From positions 1-64,000 of the forward strand of contig NZ_KB904750.1 of the NCBI RefSeq assembly GCF_000380185.1: a stretch of 64,000 bases of DNA, written 5' to 3'. The translations under genes and the position numbers were made by a program. The DNA comes from Thiofilum flexile DSM 14609 (lineage in GTDB: Bacteria; Pseudomonadota; Gammaproteobacteria; Thiotrichales; Thiotrichaceae). Shown in pieces: positions 17,097 through 26,287 of the stretch. The notes below the pieces were generated by a model that did not search any database, was not told the origin of the DNA, and saw nothing but the letters and a program-made list of their open reading frames with translations. Position 1 is the stretch's first letter; each line of letters opens with the position of its first letter.

Positions 17097-20093
17097 ATGA
17101 ACGCGGAATTAAATGCTTCTGAGTATGGGCGGCGTCAAACTTTCCCTACTCAATCTCAACAGGTTATTACAGCATCCTATCAAGAACCAATTAATGATGA
17201 GTCAGATGACAAAATTGATTTACGTGAGTTATGGCAAGTTATCATTAGACGCAGATGGTTAATTCTCTCCATTACAACCTTAGTACTCATGTTAGCACTC
17301 GTAGCAACCCTGATGATGACACCAATCTATCGAGCCAGTGCTACTTTGCAAATCCAGCCTGAGTCCTCTGGTAAAGTTTTAAGCTTTGGTGTTGAGGCTC
17401 AAGATGCTAATGTTACTGACAAGGACTACTATCAAACTCAATATGAGTTATTGAAAAGCCGTAATCTAGCACGGCGTACCATTGATAGCTTAAATCTAGA
17501 TGCCGAGCTAAAAGGAGAACGAGTAGCTAAACCTTTTTTTGCTGAAACGTTAGATGAGATAAAGGCTTTATTTGGTGAGAAACCTACTGATCCGAATACC
17601 TCTAACGATGATCCGCTATTGGAATCTGAAACTACCCCAGCACCAGAAGAGTTGGTCAAAAAACTAGGTGAACGACCATTAGAAGATAAATTTCTTAGTA
17701 ATTTAACTGTTTCACCAGTTAAGAACTCACAAATTGTCACACTTTCATATGATCATATTGATCCAGTAAAAGCATCAACTATTATTAACACTTTGAGTGA
17801 AAACTTTATTAATATGAACCTGGAGAGGCGGCGAGAGTCGGCTCAATATGCGGAGAAGTTTTTAAATGCTGAATTAGCAAAAGCTAAAAGCCAAGTAAAT
17901 GAGTCTGAAAAAGAGTTATTCAACTTTTCTAAAGAAAAAGATATTACTAACATTGACCCTGAAAACAAACAAACCTTAACAGGACAGAAACTGCTAGACC
18001 TTAGTAAATCTTTATCTGAGGCTCAAAGTGAACGTATCAAAGCTGAAAGTCAATATGAAAAAACCCGAGCAAGTAGTGGTGCTAGTAAAACATTGAATAA
18101 CTCCACTATTCAAGAACTCAAAAAGCAATTAGCACAAGCGGAAACCCAATATCAAGCAGAGTTAGCAGCTCCTACTGCTTATGATAATGAAGTGGTGAAA
18201 AATTTACGCAAGGAACTAGCCAAATTAGAAGGTGATTATATAGCAGAAAGAAGTGTTCCCACCGCTCGTGATAATGCGGTAGTACGTAGCTTACGCCAAG
18301 AACTCACTAAACTGCAGGGCGAATATCAGGCACAACTAAAAGCATCTACTGCACGTGATAATCCAGTTGTCTCAAGCCTACGCCAACAACTGACTAAATT
18401 ACAAAGTGACTATCAAGCTGAGGTTAAAGCATCTAAAGTCCAAAGCACAGATCCAACCATTCAGGCTCTAAATCGACAGCTTCAGACCTTGCAAGCAGAA
18501 TATCAAGAAAAACTCCAAGTCTATAAGCCTCTTTACCCGACCATGGTACAATTAAAACAAAAAATTGATACTATCAAGACTCAATTAGTTGAAGAAACAA
18601 GAGCTGTTAAGGGTAACAATATTAATAATCTCAAGCAACTAATTACTGAGATTGAAGCACAAATCCAGCGTGAAACACAAACTGTTAACAATACTACTTT
18701 AAATAATTTAAAGCAGCGAATTAGTGAATTAGAAGCCCAAATGATCATTGAAACTCGCACAGTACAATCAACAACTGTAAATAACTTAACACAACGAATT
18801 GACCAGTTAAGAACACAGATTATTCAGGAATCATCAGCTATTACAAAAACCACACTTAAAAACCTTGAGGAACGCGCCAATCGTTTACGAGCACAAATTC
18901 AGGATGAAACTAACAAAATTACTCAAACAAGTAGCGATGAACTAGAAGCCACATTAAAAGCTGCCCAACAGCGTGAAGCTGTATTAAGGGTTGATGTTGA
19001 GGCACAAAAGGCTGCACTATTCGAATTACAAGAAAAGAGCCTAGGCTTTAATACATTAAAACGTGAAGTAGAAAAAAGTCGTAATTTACATGAGGCTTTG
19101 TTACAGCGTATTAAAGAGGTAGGTGTAGCCAGTGGTATCGGTAATAACAATATATCGATTGTAGATCCAGCTGTGATTCCTTTTGCTAAATATAAGCCTA
19201 ATACTAAACTTAATTTGGCTCTTGGTTTAGTATTGGGTTTACTTTTAGGTACTTTATTAGCTTTTTTACTCGAACTCCTTGATGATCGCATTAAGACCAC
19301 AAGTGATTTAGAGCGCGTAGTAAAATTACCCTTACTAGGAATTACTCCGCTTATGAAAAACACTATTGATAAAGATATAGCATTAATCGCTTCTCAAAAT
19401 CCCACCTCCGCGATGGCAGAGGCATTCCGCTCACTGAGAACGAATTTATTATTCTCTACTAGTGCTGGTGCGCCTTTAACACTATCTATTACAAGCTCTA
19501 TGCCTAGCGAAGCTAAATCGAGTACTTGTACTAATCTAGCTGCTGTTTTTGCTCAGGCAGGTAAACAAATTCTAATTGTAGACTGCGATTTACGTAAGCC
19601 TACCTTGCATAAACGCTTAGAACTAGATAATAGTATAGGGCTTAGTGCCTATTTAACCCATCAAGCAACTATTGAAGAGGTAATTCAACAAACCTCTATG
19701 AAAGGTGTTTTTGCTATTACAGCAGGTCCTCTATCACCCAACCCAGCTGAGCTAATTTCGAGTCCACGCATGGAGGAGTTACTTACTTTAGCCCCAACAC
19801 GTTTCGATATGATTATTATTGACTCCCCTCCAGTTATGGGGTTAGCCGATGCTTTAATTCTTGCCAATCGTGTGAATGCTACTATTCTAGTCGCAGCTCA
19901 TGCACAGAGTAAAAAGCGTCCGCTACATGATGCTTATCAACGTTTACGCCAAGCCAATGCTAACTTAATTGGTGTGATTATGACTAAAATGAAAGCGGGT
20001 TCTAGTTATGGTTATAACTATGATTATTACTACTCTTATGGCTCTGACGCTAGTCGCACACGTAAACGCCTAACATCGGATACTAACTCATGA
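17097..20093 (+). CDS. Wzz/Wzc-type chain-length regulator and BY-kinase with long repeat coiled coil
   Basis: A protein of about 998 residues. Transmembrane helix 1 is near residues 53-75 and helix 2 near 705-728. Between them is a very long periplasmic coiled coil holding four ~29-residue repeats (about 359-475) and five 26-residue repeats (about 505-634). The cytoplasmic kinase domain has a deviant Walker A (SSMPSEAKSST, Lys ~807), Walker A' ILIVDCDLRKP and Walker B MIIIDSPP. It ends in a Tyr cluster (YNYDYYYSYG) for autophosphorylation. ATG 17097 is chosen over GTG 17088 because the AGGGG ribosome site is better spaced. It controls polymerisation and export together with Wza. Confidence 0.82.
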   Translation: MNAELNASEYGRRQTFPTQSQQVITASYQEPINDESDDKIDLRELWQVIIRRRWLILSITTLVLMLALVATLMMTPIYRASATLQIQPESSGKVLSFGVEAQDANVTDKDYYQTQYELLKSRNLARRTIDSLNLDAELKGERVAKPFFAETLDEIKALFGEKPTDPNTSNDDPLLESETTPAPEELVKKLGERPLEDKFLSNLTVSPVKNSQIVTLSYDHIDPVKASTIINTLSENFINMNLERRRESAQYAEKFLNAELAKAKSQVNESEKELFNFSKEKDITNIDPENKQTLTGQKLLDLSKSLSEAQSERIKAESQYEKTRASSGASKTLNNSTIQELKKQLAQAETQYQAELAAPTAYDNEVVKNLRKELAKLEGDYIAERSVPTARDNAVVRSLRQELTKLQGEYQAQLKASTARDNPVVSSLRQQLTKLQSDYQAEVKASKVQSTDPTIQALNRQLQTLQAEYQEKLQVYKPLYPTMVQLKQKIDTIKTQLVEETRAVKGNNINNLKQLITEIEAQIQRETQTVNNTTLNNLKQRISELEAQMIIETRTVQSTTVNNLTQRIDQLRTQIIQESSAITKTTLKNLEERANRLRAQIQDETNKITQTSSDELEATLKAAQQREAVLRVDVEAQKAALFELQEKSLGFNTLKREVEKSRNLHEALLQRIKEVGVASGIGNNNISIVDPAVIPFAKYKPNTKLNLALGLVLGLLLGTLLAFLLELLDDRIKTTSDLERVVKLPLLGITPLMKNTIDKDIALIASQNPTSAMAEAFRSLRTNLLFSTSAGAPLTLSITSSMPSEAKSSTCTNLAAVFAQAGKQILIVDCDLRKPTLHKRLELDNSIGLSAYLTHQATIEEVIQQTSMKGVFAITAGPLSPNPAELISSPRMEELLTLAPTRFDMIIIDSPPVMGLADALILANRVNATILVAAHAQSKKRPLHDAYQRLRQANANLIGVIMTKMKAGSSYGYNYDYYYSYGSDASRTRKRLTSDTNS
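18171..18521 (+). repeat. Four in-frame ~87-bp coding repeats in the kinase gene
   Basis: Four units of 29, 29, 29 and 30 residues follow the pattern TA.DN.VV..LR.EL.KL...Y.AE. The first three are close copies (TAYDNEVV, TARDNAVV, TARDNPVV); the fourth has diverged. They lie in the periplasmic coiled-coil region and suggest expansion by duplication. Confidence 0.8.
18609..18998 (+). repeat. Five in-frame 78-bp coding repeats in the kinase gene
   Basis: Five consecutive 26-residue units follow the pattern NNT(T/L).NNL.QRI.ELEAQI..ET..V. Clear copies start at 18609, 18687, 18765 and 18843, and a weak fifth at 18921. Their period differs from the neighbouring 29-residue block, so two separate expansions built this coiled coil. 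Confidence 0.75.
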
Positions 20094-21409
20094 TCTGGGT
20101 ATGGCGTGGGCTATTAATATTAGGTTTGATAGGTATCAGCTATCTGATAGCGGTCTATCGTGTGGGAGGGGTAGGGCCTAATGATTTTACCTATCCAAAG
20201 TATAGCTCTTCTGATCTCGCAGGGGTAGAAGGCTTATTTCCTCCTCTAGAACCTTGGCAGGTACAGCGTAGCGAAGCCCTGTTAGATCAATCACAAGCTA
20301 TTTATAATCTGGATATTAATCAAGCTTTGAGTTCAGAGTCATTAGCAGAAGCTAAAGCTCTAGCCTTACAGTCCTTGAAACAAGATATTACCTTTGGTTA
20401 TGGGGCAGCACAGCTGTTAAGTATTTATGAAAAGCAGCAAGATCTAGAAAATGCGAATCAACTAGCTACACTTGCTACAGATTTAGCACCTGCCCATATA
20501 GCCACTCATTCTTATGTAGCGAACTATTGGCTTCGACAAGGTAATCTGGAAAAAGTATTATATGAATGGAATATATTGTTAACTCGTGACCCAAACAAAT
20601 ACAAAACATTATTTCCTATTTTATTGCAAGTCATTTCAGAAAATATAAATGACTTCATACCCTTTATAGAAACCCCCCCTACTTGGTGGAATCGTTTTTT
20701 TACTTTTGTTGCTCAATCCTCAGAGCATGGCGAGTTATTAGAAGTAATCTATAATAAACGCATACAGCTATCAAATGGTCCTCTATCATCACAAGAATTA
20801 AATACTTACATCGCACGCTTAATAAAAGATGGCTTTTGGGCTGCGGCTAAACAAGCTTGGATTGAGGGATTACTTAATCATCAGATTAAATTTGGTGGTA
20901 CTATCTATGATGGTGGCTTTGAAGATACTCGCAATATAAATAAAGGAGGATTTTATTGGAGTTTTGGTCGACATAAATTATTTACTATAGAACCGAGCAT
21001 TACCTCCGGCATGAAGGGATCAAGTGCGCTAAAGATCAACCTACGTAATACAGTTGTCCCTATTAACTTTCAGCATGTTAGTCAAAATTTAGCTCTAGAA
21101 TCTAATGCATATATCTTTAATGCTTTATATAAAGTCGACAAACTAACAACCACGGGGGGATTGAGTTGGCGTATTCGCTGTCAAGATACACAAAAAACCT
21201 TACTAGGTGAAAGCACTGCGATAAAGGAACGTACCAGCTGGAGCAGTTTAAGTATCCGATTTACTGTCCCTAGTAATGACACTTGCGAAGGTCAAATGCT
21301 ACGTTTAGAAGCAGCCAGCCCATATGCTCATAATAAAACCTTTAATGGAACAGTATGGTTTGATCAATTAAGCATTGTGCCTATTATAAATGAGGAGCGT
21401 TCTGAATAA
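20090..21409 (+). CDS. Membrane-anchored TPR-like protein of the export module, function unknown
   Basis: A 439-residue protein. One N-terminal membrane helix (about 4-22) is followed by a helical region with TPR-like spacing (ALALQSLKQDITFGYGAAQL, ENANQLATLATDLAPAHI, NYWLRQGNLEKVLYEWN). From about residue 270 a probable beta-sandwich resembles a carbohydrate-binding fold (GGFEDTRNINKGGFYWSFG, GSSALKINLRN, GTVWFDQLSI). It overlaps the kinase gene by 4 bp and the Wzy-like gene by one base, so it is almost certainly part of the secretion machine, perhaps a periplasmic glycan-binding partner of Wzy. I do not recognise a named family. Confidence 0.55.
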   Translation: MIWVWRGLLILGLIGISYLIAVYRVGGVGPNDFTYPKYSSSDLAGVEGLFPPLEPWQVQRSEALLDQSQAIYNLDINQALSSESLAEAKALALQSLKQDITFGYGAAQLLSIYEKQQDLENANQLATLATDLAPAHIATHSYVANYWLRQGNLEKVLYEWNILLTRDPNKYKTLFPILLQVISENINDFIPFIETPPTWWNRFFTFVAQSSEHGELLEVIYNKRIQLSNGPLSSQELNTYIARLIKDGFWAAAKQAWIEGLLNHQIKFGGTIYDGGFEDTRNINKGGFYWSFGRHKLFTIEPSITSGMKGSSALKINLRNTVVPINFQHVSQNLALESNAYIFNALYKVDKLTTTGGLSWRIRCQDTQKTLLGESTAIKERTSWSSLSIRFTVPSNDTCEGQMLRLEAASPYAHNKTFNGTVWFDQLSIVPIINEERSE

Positions 21410-22770
21410 TGCTTGCTAATAAAAGCCAATGGGTAATGACTATTATAATAGGCTTACTATTTATTATTATCCCCATTCTATACAGCGGACGCACTCTTCA
21501 ATCTCTGTTTCTATTGGAAATAGCCGCCCTATTACTCTTACTCATAACCGGGTGGAATTTATCGTGGCGTTCCCATATTAATAAACTTAGTTTAGTTTTA
21601 TTCGGACTAATTTTAATAACTCCACTACTTTACTTAATACCCCTGCCTTATGATACATGGATTCAATTACCTGGTAGAGAGCGCTATCTAGCATCATTAG
21701 AGTGGTTGACACAAAAAGCCCATATTGAACCTTATTTGGCTATTAGTATTATACCTTATAAAGCTGTTCATGCTTTTTTAGCTATGATACCCCTAGTTGC
21801 TATTACCCTAGCGCTAACAACCTTAAACTCTAAACAACGTTATTATTTGGTAGTTTTATTTTTAATAGTCGCCTGCTTTCAAGCTATTTTAGCCTTAATG
21901 CAGTATATGAATCCTAATGCAGAACTCCTTAAATGGGTAGGAGCTGATACCGGGCGTAGTTCACAGGGTACTTACCGAAATCGGGATCATTTAGCCACTT
22001 TTATGGTCATAGCTCTACCTATGGCAATCGGTTTAACCATTTATAGTATTGGTCTTAAAACCTCCACAGATAATGGTAGAAAAACACAAGAATGGCGTAT
22101 CACTACCACTTTAACCTATTTATCTCTACTATTGATTATCTTAATAGGTGCTATTTTCACCCGCTCACGGGCAGGGGTATTGCTTACTATAGTAGCCCTA
22201 ATTGTCACCTTACCCACATTTGCCCCTCATATGGGAGGGCGTAAGGCGGCTGGTATTATCGCTAGTATTTTGGGCTTGGGCTCTGCCCTATTAGCCAGTA
22301 TTGGGTTAATTCCAGTCTTAAATCGCTTTATTGTCGCTAGCCCATCAGAAGATGGACGCTGGGAAATGTTTGCTATGACTATGAAAGCGATTAAGGAGTT
22401 TTTTCCCATTGGATCTGGGCCTAGTACTTTCCAAGAAATCTATCGCGGTTTTCAACCTGTTGAGCAATTAAAATTCATTAATCATGCTCACAATGATTAT
22501 TTAGAATTGATTTTAGAAATTGGTGCTTTAGGTATTGTGCTACTAGCTCTCGCCTTTATTGTTTACATTATGGGTTGGGTGGCTATGTGGGGTACACAGT
22601 GGGATCGTGAGCGTATTATTAAAGTGGCGGCGGGTATTGGAATTTTACTATTCATGCTGCACGCTATTTTAGAATTTACCTCTCATACGCCTGCTAATGC
22701 AATGTTTTTAGCCTTTTTGGCAGGGCTATTCTTAAAGTTGCCTAGTGATTCTCAACTCAGTAAAACCTAA
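21409..22770 (+). CDS. O-antigen ligase/polymerase family membrane protein (Wzy_C)
   Basis: A 453-residue protein with about 11-12 hydrophobic segments. The diagnostic periplasmic loop is GSGPSTFQEIYRGF, followed by FINHAHNDYLELILEIGALG, the Wzy_C signature with the conserved H-N-D/Y-L-E segment. AFTRSRAG-like residues (IFTRSRAGVLLTIV) lie in the middle. It is expected to polymerise or ligate undecaprenyl-linked repeat units at the periplasmic face. With the member at 3749, the locus has two Wzy/WaaL-like proteins: one could be the polymerase and the other a ligase, or they may serve two polymers. Confidence 0.8.
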   Translation: MLANKSQWVMTIIIGLLFIIIPILYSGRTLQSLFLLEIAALLLLLITGWNLSWRSHINKLSLVLFGLILITPLLYLIPLPYDTWIQLPGRERYLASLEWLTQKAHIEPYLAISIIPYKAVHAFLAMIPLVAITLALTTLNSKQRYYLVVLFLIVACFQAILALMQYMNPNAELLKWVGADTGRSSQGTYRNRDHLATFMVIALPMAIGLTIYSIGLKTSTDNGRKTQEWRITTTLTYLSLLLIILIGAIFTRSRAGVLLTIVALIVTLPTFAPHMGGRKAAGIIASILGLGSALLASIGLIPVLNRFIVASPSEDGRWEMFAMTMKAIKEFFPIGSGPSTFQEIYRGFQPVEQLKFINHAHNDYLELILEIGALGIVLLALAFIVYIMGWVAMWGTQWDRERIIKVAAGIGILLFMLHAILEFTSHTPANAMFLAFLAGLFLKLPSDSQLSKT

Positions 22771-22796
22771 TACTTGGCTGATTAAATGTTATAAGC

Positions 22797-22847
22797 TCTC
22801 GTAAAACGGTGGCTAGTACCTGTAGTGCTAACCACTGTTTTACGAGA
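22797..22847 (+). terminator. 20-bp imperfect hairpin after the polysaccharide operon
   Basis: TCTCGTAAAACGGTGGCTAG (22797-22816) pairs with CTAACCACTGTTTTACGAGA (22828-22847). The two non-Watson-Crick positions are both G-U wobbles in plus-strand RNA. It begins 26 bases after the Wzy-like stop. There is no T tract, so factor-independent termination is uncertain. Confidence 0.5.
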
Positions 22848-22858
22848 TATCCATTAGC

Positions 22859-22964
22859 ATTGTCGACAATTTTTATATCTATCGATCATCTAAGTTTATA
22901 ATCGCTACTTCAAAGCGCTTTCATAGGTTTTAATAATCCTAGAATTAATAAAATTGTCGACTAT
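22859..22964. promoter_or_regulatory. Two palindromic operator-like sites (ATTGTCGACAAT)
   Basis: A perfect 12-bp palindrome ATTGTCGACAAT lies at 22859-22870 and a one-mismatch copy ATTGTCGACTAT at 22953-22964, 94 bases centre to centre. They lie upstream of the Cache-domain gene, with an AAAGCGCTTT palindrome between them. TTGTCGACAA-like sites are bound by some FCD-type GntR regulators, but no such regulator is present here. The rest of the 330-bp gap holds the hairpin at 22797 and the ribosome-binding site of the next gene. Confidence 0.4.
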
Positions 22965-23099
22965 TTCAGTTAAACCCTCTTTAAAAAAATCCTAACTTAG
23001 CTACACTCTTCTCACCTTTGAGAGAGGTGGATTTTCGAGCAAGGCACAGTATGCTAAGCCAAAATCGTAGGATTAATTAACCAGAGGAGGAGACTTCAT

Positions 23100-23561
23100 A
23101 TGAAAAAGCTGACTTATATATTAGGAATTACCCTTACTGCCTTGAGTTTAAATGTTTTGGCTGCTGATGAAATTGGTAATGAAGCAGAAGCACAAGCTAT
23201 GAGTGAAAAGGCCGCTACTTTAGTCAATGAAAAAGGCGATGAGGCTTTTACTGTATTTGCGGATAAAGCGGGCGGTTATCAGGAAAAAGACCTGTATGTA
23301 TTTTGCATGGATTTAGAGGGTAAAATGTTATCCCATGCCATAAAGCCTGAGCTAGTTGGTCAAGAAATGAAAGATTTTGATAAATATGGTGATAAACTAT
23401 TTCTCAATATGATTGATACCGCGAAATCTACTGAGGGCAAAGGTTGGGTTGAATATAAATGGCCTTATCCGGGTACTGAAGATTTAAAAGCCAAGAAAAC
23501 CTATGTAATTAAAAATGATAAAGGCTTTTTCTGTGGCGTGGGCGCTTATGTAGCAGAATAA
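23100..23561 (+). CDS. Secreted single Cache-domain protein
   Basis: A 153-residue protein. A signal peptide (MKKLTYILGITLTALSLNVLA) is cut before ADEIG. The body resembles a small-molecule-binding sCache_2 domain: KAATLVNEKGDEAFTVFA, LYVFCMDLEGKMLSHAI, WVEYKWPYPG and the final KNDKGFFCGVGAYV. Stand-alone secreted Cache proteins are common in proteobacteria, often near redox or sensory systems, and their function is mostly unknown. Two cysteines (in VFCMD and FFCGV) could form a disulfide. A strong AGAGGAGGAG ribosome site precedes the ATG. It is not in an operon. Confidence 0.72.
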   Translation: MKKLTYILGITLTALSLNVLAADEIGNEAEAQAMSEKAATLVNEKGDEAFTVFADKAGGYQEKDLYVFCMDLEGKMLSHAIKPELVGQEMKDFDKYGDKLFLNMIDTAKSTEGKGWVEYKWPYPGTEDLKAKKTYVIKNDKGFFCGVGAYVAE

Positions 23562-23579
23562 TACTAGGCTAATCCTGCG

Positions 23580-23618
23580 AAATAGTTCTACTTAGCTTAA
23601 TACTAGGTAGAGCTGTTT
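23580..23618 (+). terminator. 16-bp wobble hairpin between Cache gene and ispF
   Basis: AAATAGTTCTACTTAG pairs with CTAGGTAGAGCTGTTT across a 7-nt loop. The three imperfect positions are G-U pairs in plus-strand RNA, so it fits termination of the Cache-domain gene, 19 bases before it. Only a short T run follows. Confidence 0.5.
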
Positions 23619-23624
23619 AAGCGC

Positions 23625-24094
23625 TCAAATAGTTAATAATAAAACCACGGCATGCGCTGAAATACCTTCTTTTCGTCCCTCAAAGCCTAAACGTTCCGTG
23701 GTGGTAGCCTTAATATTGATTTGTTCTATAGTACATTGCAAATCCGCAGCTAAGTTGTTTCGCATTGCTACAATATGCGGAGCCATTTTTGGGGCTTGAG
23801 CGATAATAGTTCCGTCTAAATTACCAATCTTATACCCACGCTCTTGTACTAACTTAAATACATGACGTAATAAAATACGGCTATCAATATTTTTATACTC
23901 ACTAGCCGTATCGGGAAAATGCTGACCAATATCGCCTAAAGCACAAGCTCCTAATAAGGCATCGCAAATGGCATGAATTAAGACATCACCATCTGAATGA
24001 GCTTTAAAAGCATGAGTATGTGGTATTTTTACCCCACCTAAAACAATATAATTGCCCTCGGTAAAGGCGTGTACATCGTAACCATGCCCTATTC

Positions 24095-24098
<4 letters not shown>
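23625..24098 (-). CDS. ispF: 2-C-methyl-D-erythritol 2,4-cyclodiphosphate synthase
   Basis: A 157-residue enzyme of the MEP isoprenoid pathway that converts CDP-ME-2-phosphate to MEcPP in the cytosol. The N-terminal [12 protein letters not shown] carries the metal-binding Asp and His. [19 protein letters not shown] contains the second conserved His, DIGQHFPDT is the flexible loop, and [17 protein letters not shown] closes the CDP site. Its length is normal for a trimeric IspF. The ATG overlaps the stop of the DUF2069 gene by 4 bp. Here ispF is separated from ispD by wrbA and DUF2069, although the pair is often adjacent or fused in proteobacteria. Confidence 0.95.
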
Positions 24099-25770
<1,672 letters not shown>

Positions 25771-25781
<11 letters not shown>

Positions 25782-26121
25782 GCACTCCTGTAGTACTAGA
25801 ACTAGCAGGCAGCGGGGCTAATAAGGGTGCTTCGGGCTGATTTTTGAGAATCACCTGATAAAATGTTTCACCTGCTTTAATCATCCCTAATTCGCTCCGT
25901 GCATAATCCTCTATAGTATCATTATCCCTAGTGATACTAGTGACATCGGCTTGTAATTTACGATTACGTTCAGCAAGCTGTTGATTTTCATCTTTTTGGG
26001 CTTGGATGCGCTGCTCTAGCTCCCAGATTTCGGGGTAACTTCCTGATCCTACCCAAATCCGAATACTTAAAAAAAACAGCACAAAACCCAGCACCCATAA
26101 CATCATTGGTGTCAGCTTCAT
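25771..26121 (-). CDS. ftsB: Cell division protein FtsB
   Basis: A 116-residue bitopic protein. A short cytoplasmic N-terminus and one membrane helix (about residues 6-24) lead into a periplasmic coiled coil (WELEQRIQAQKDENQQLAER and on to DVTSI), then the conserved DYARSELGMIKAGETFYQV segment of the DivIC/FtsB family. FtsB joins FtsL and FtsQ in the divisome. The last ~20 residues are a Pro/Ala-rich tail. It heads the ispD-wrbA-DUF2069-ispF group on this strand. A 166-bp gap separates it from the Bat operon. Confidence 0.9.
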
Positions 26122-26287
26122 TCTCGATCCTAAAACAAGGGCAATAGCCCAGCAAACTTAAGCATATCAAAGCACACACCGAATTTCAGACAAAGTCACT
26201 ATTGCGGTGTTTTTATCACCACTATAGAGGATATACACGATTACTTTTGTCTAATTATTTACCTGTATGACAGAAAATCTAGCTTCT

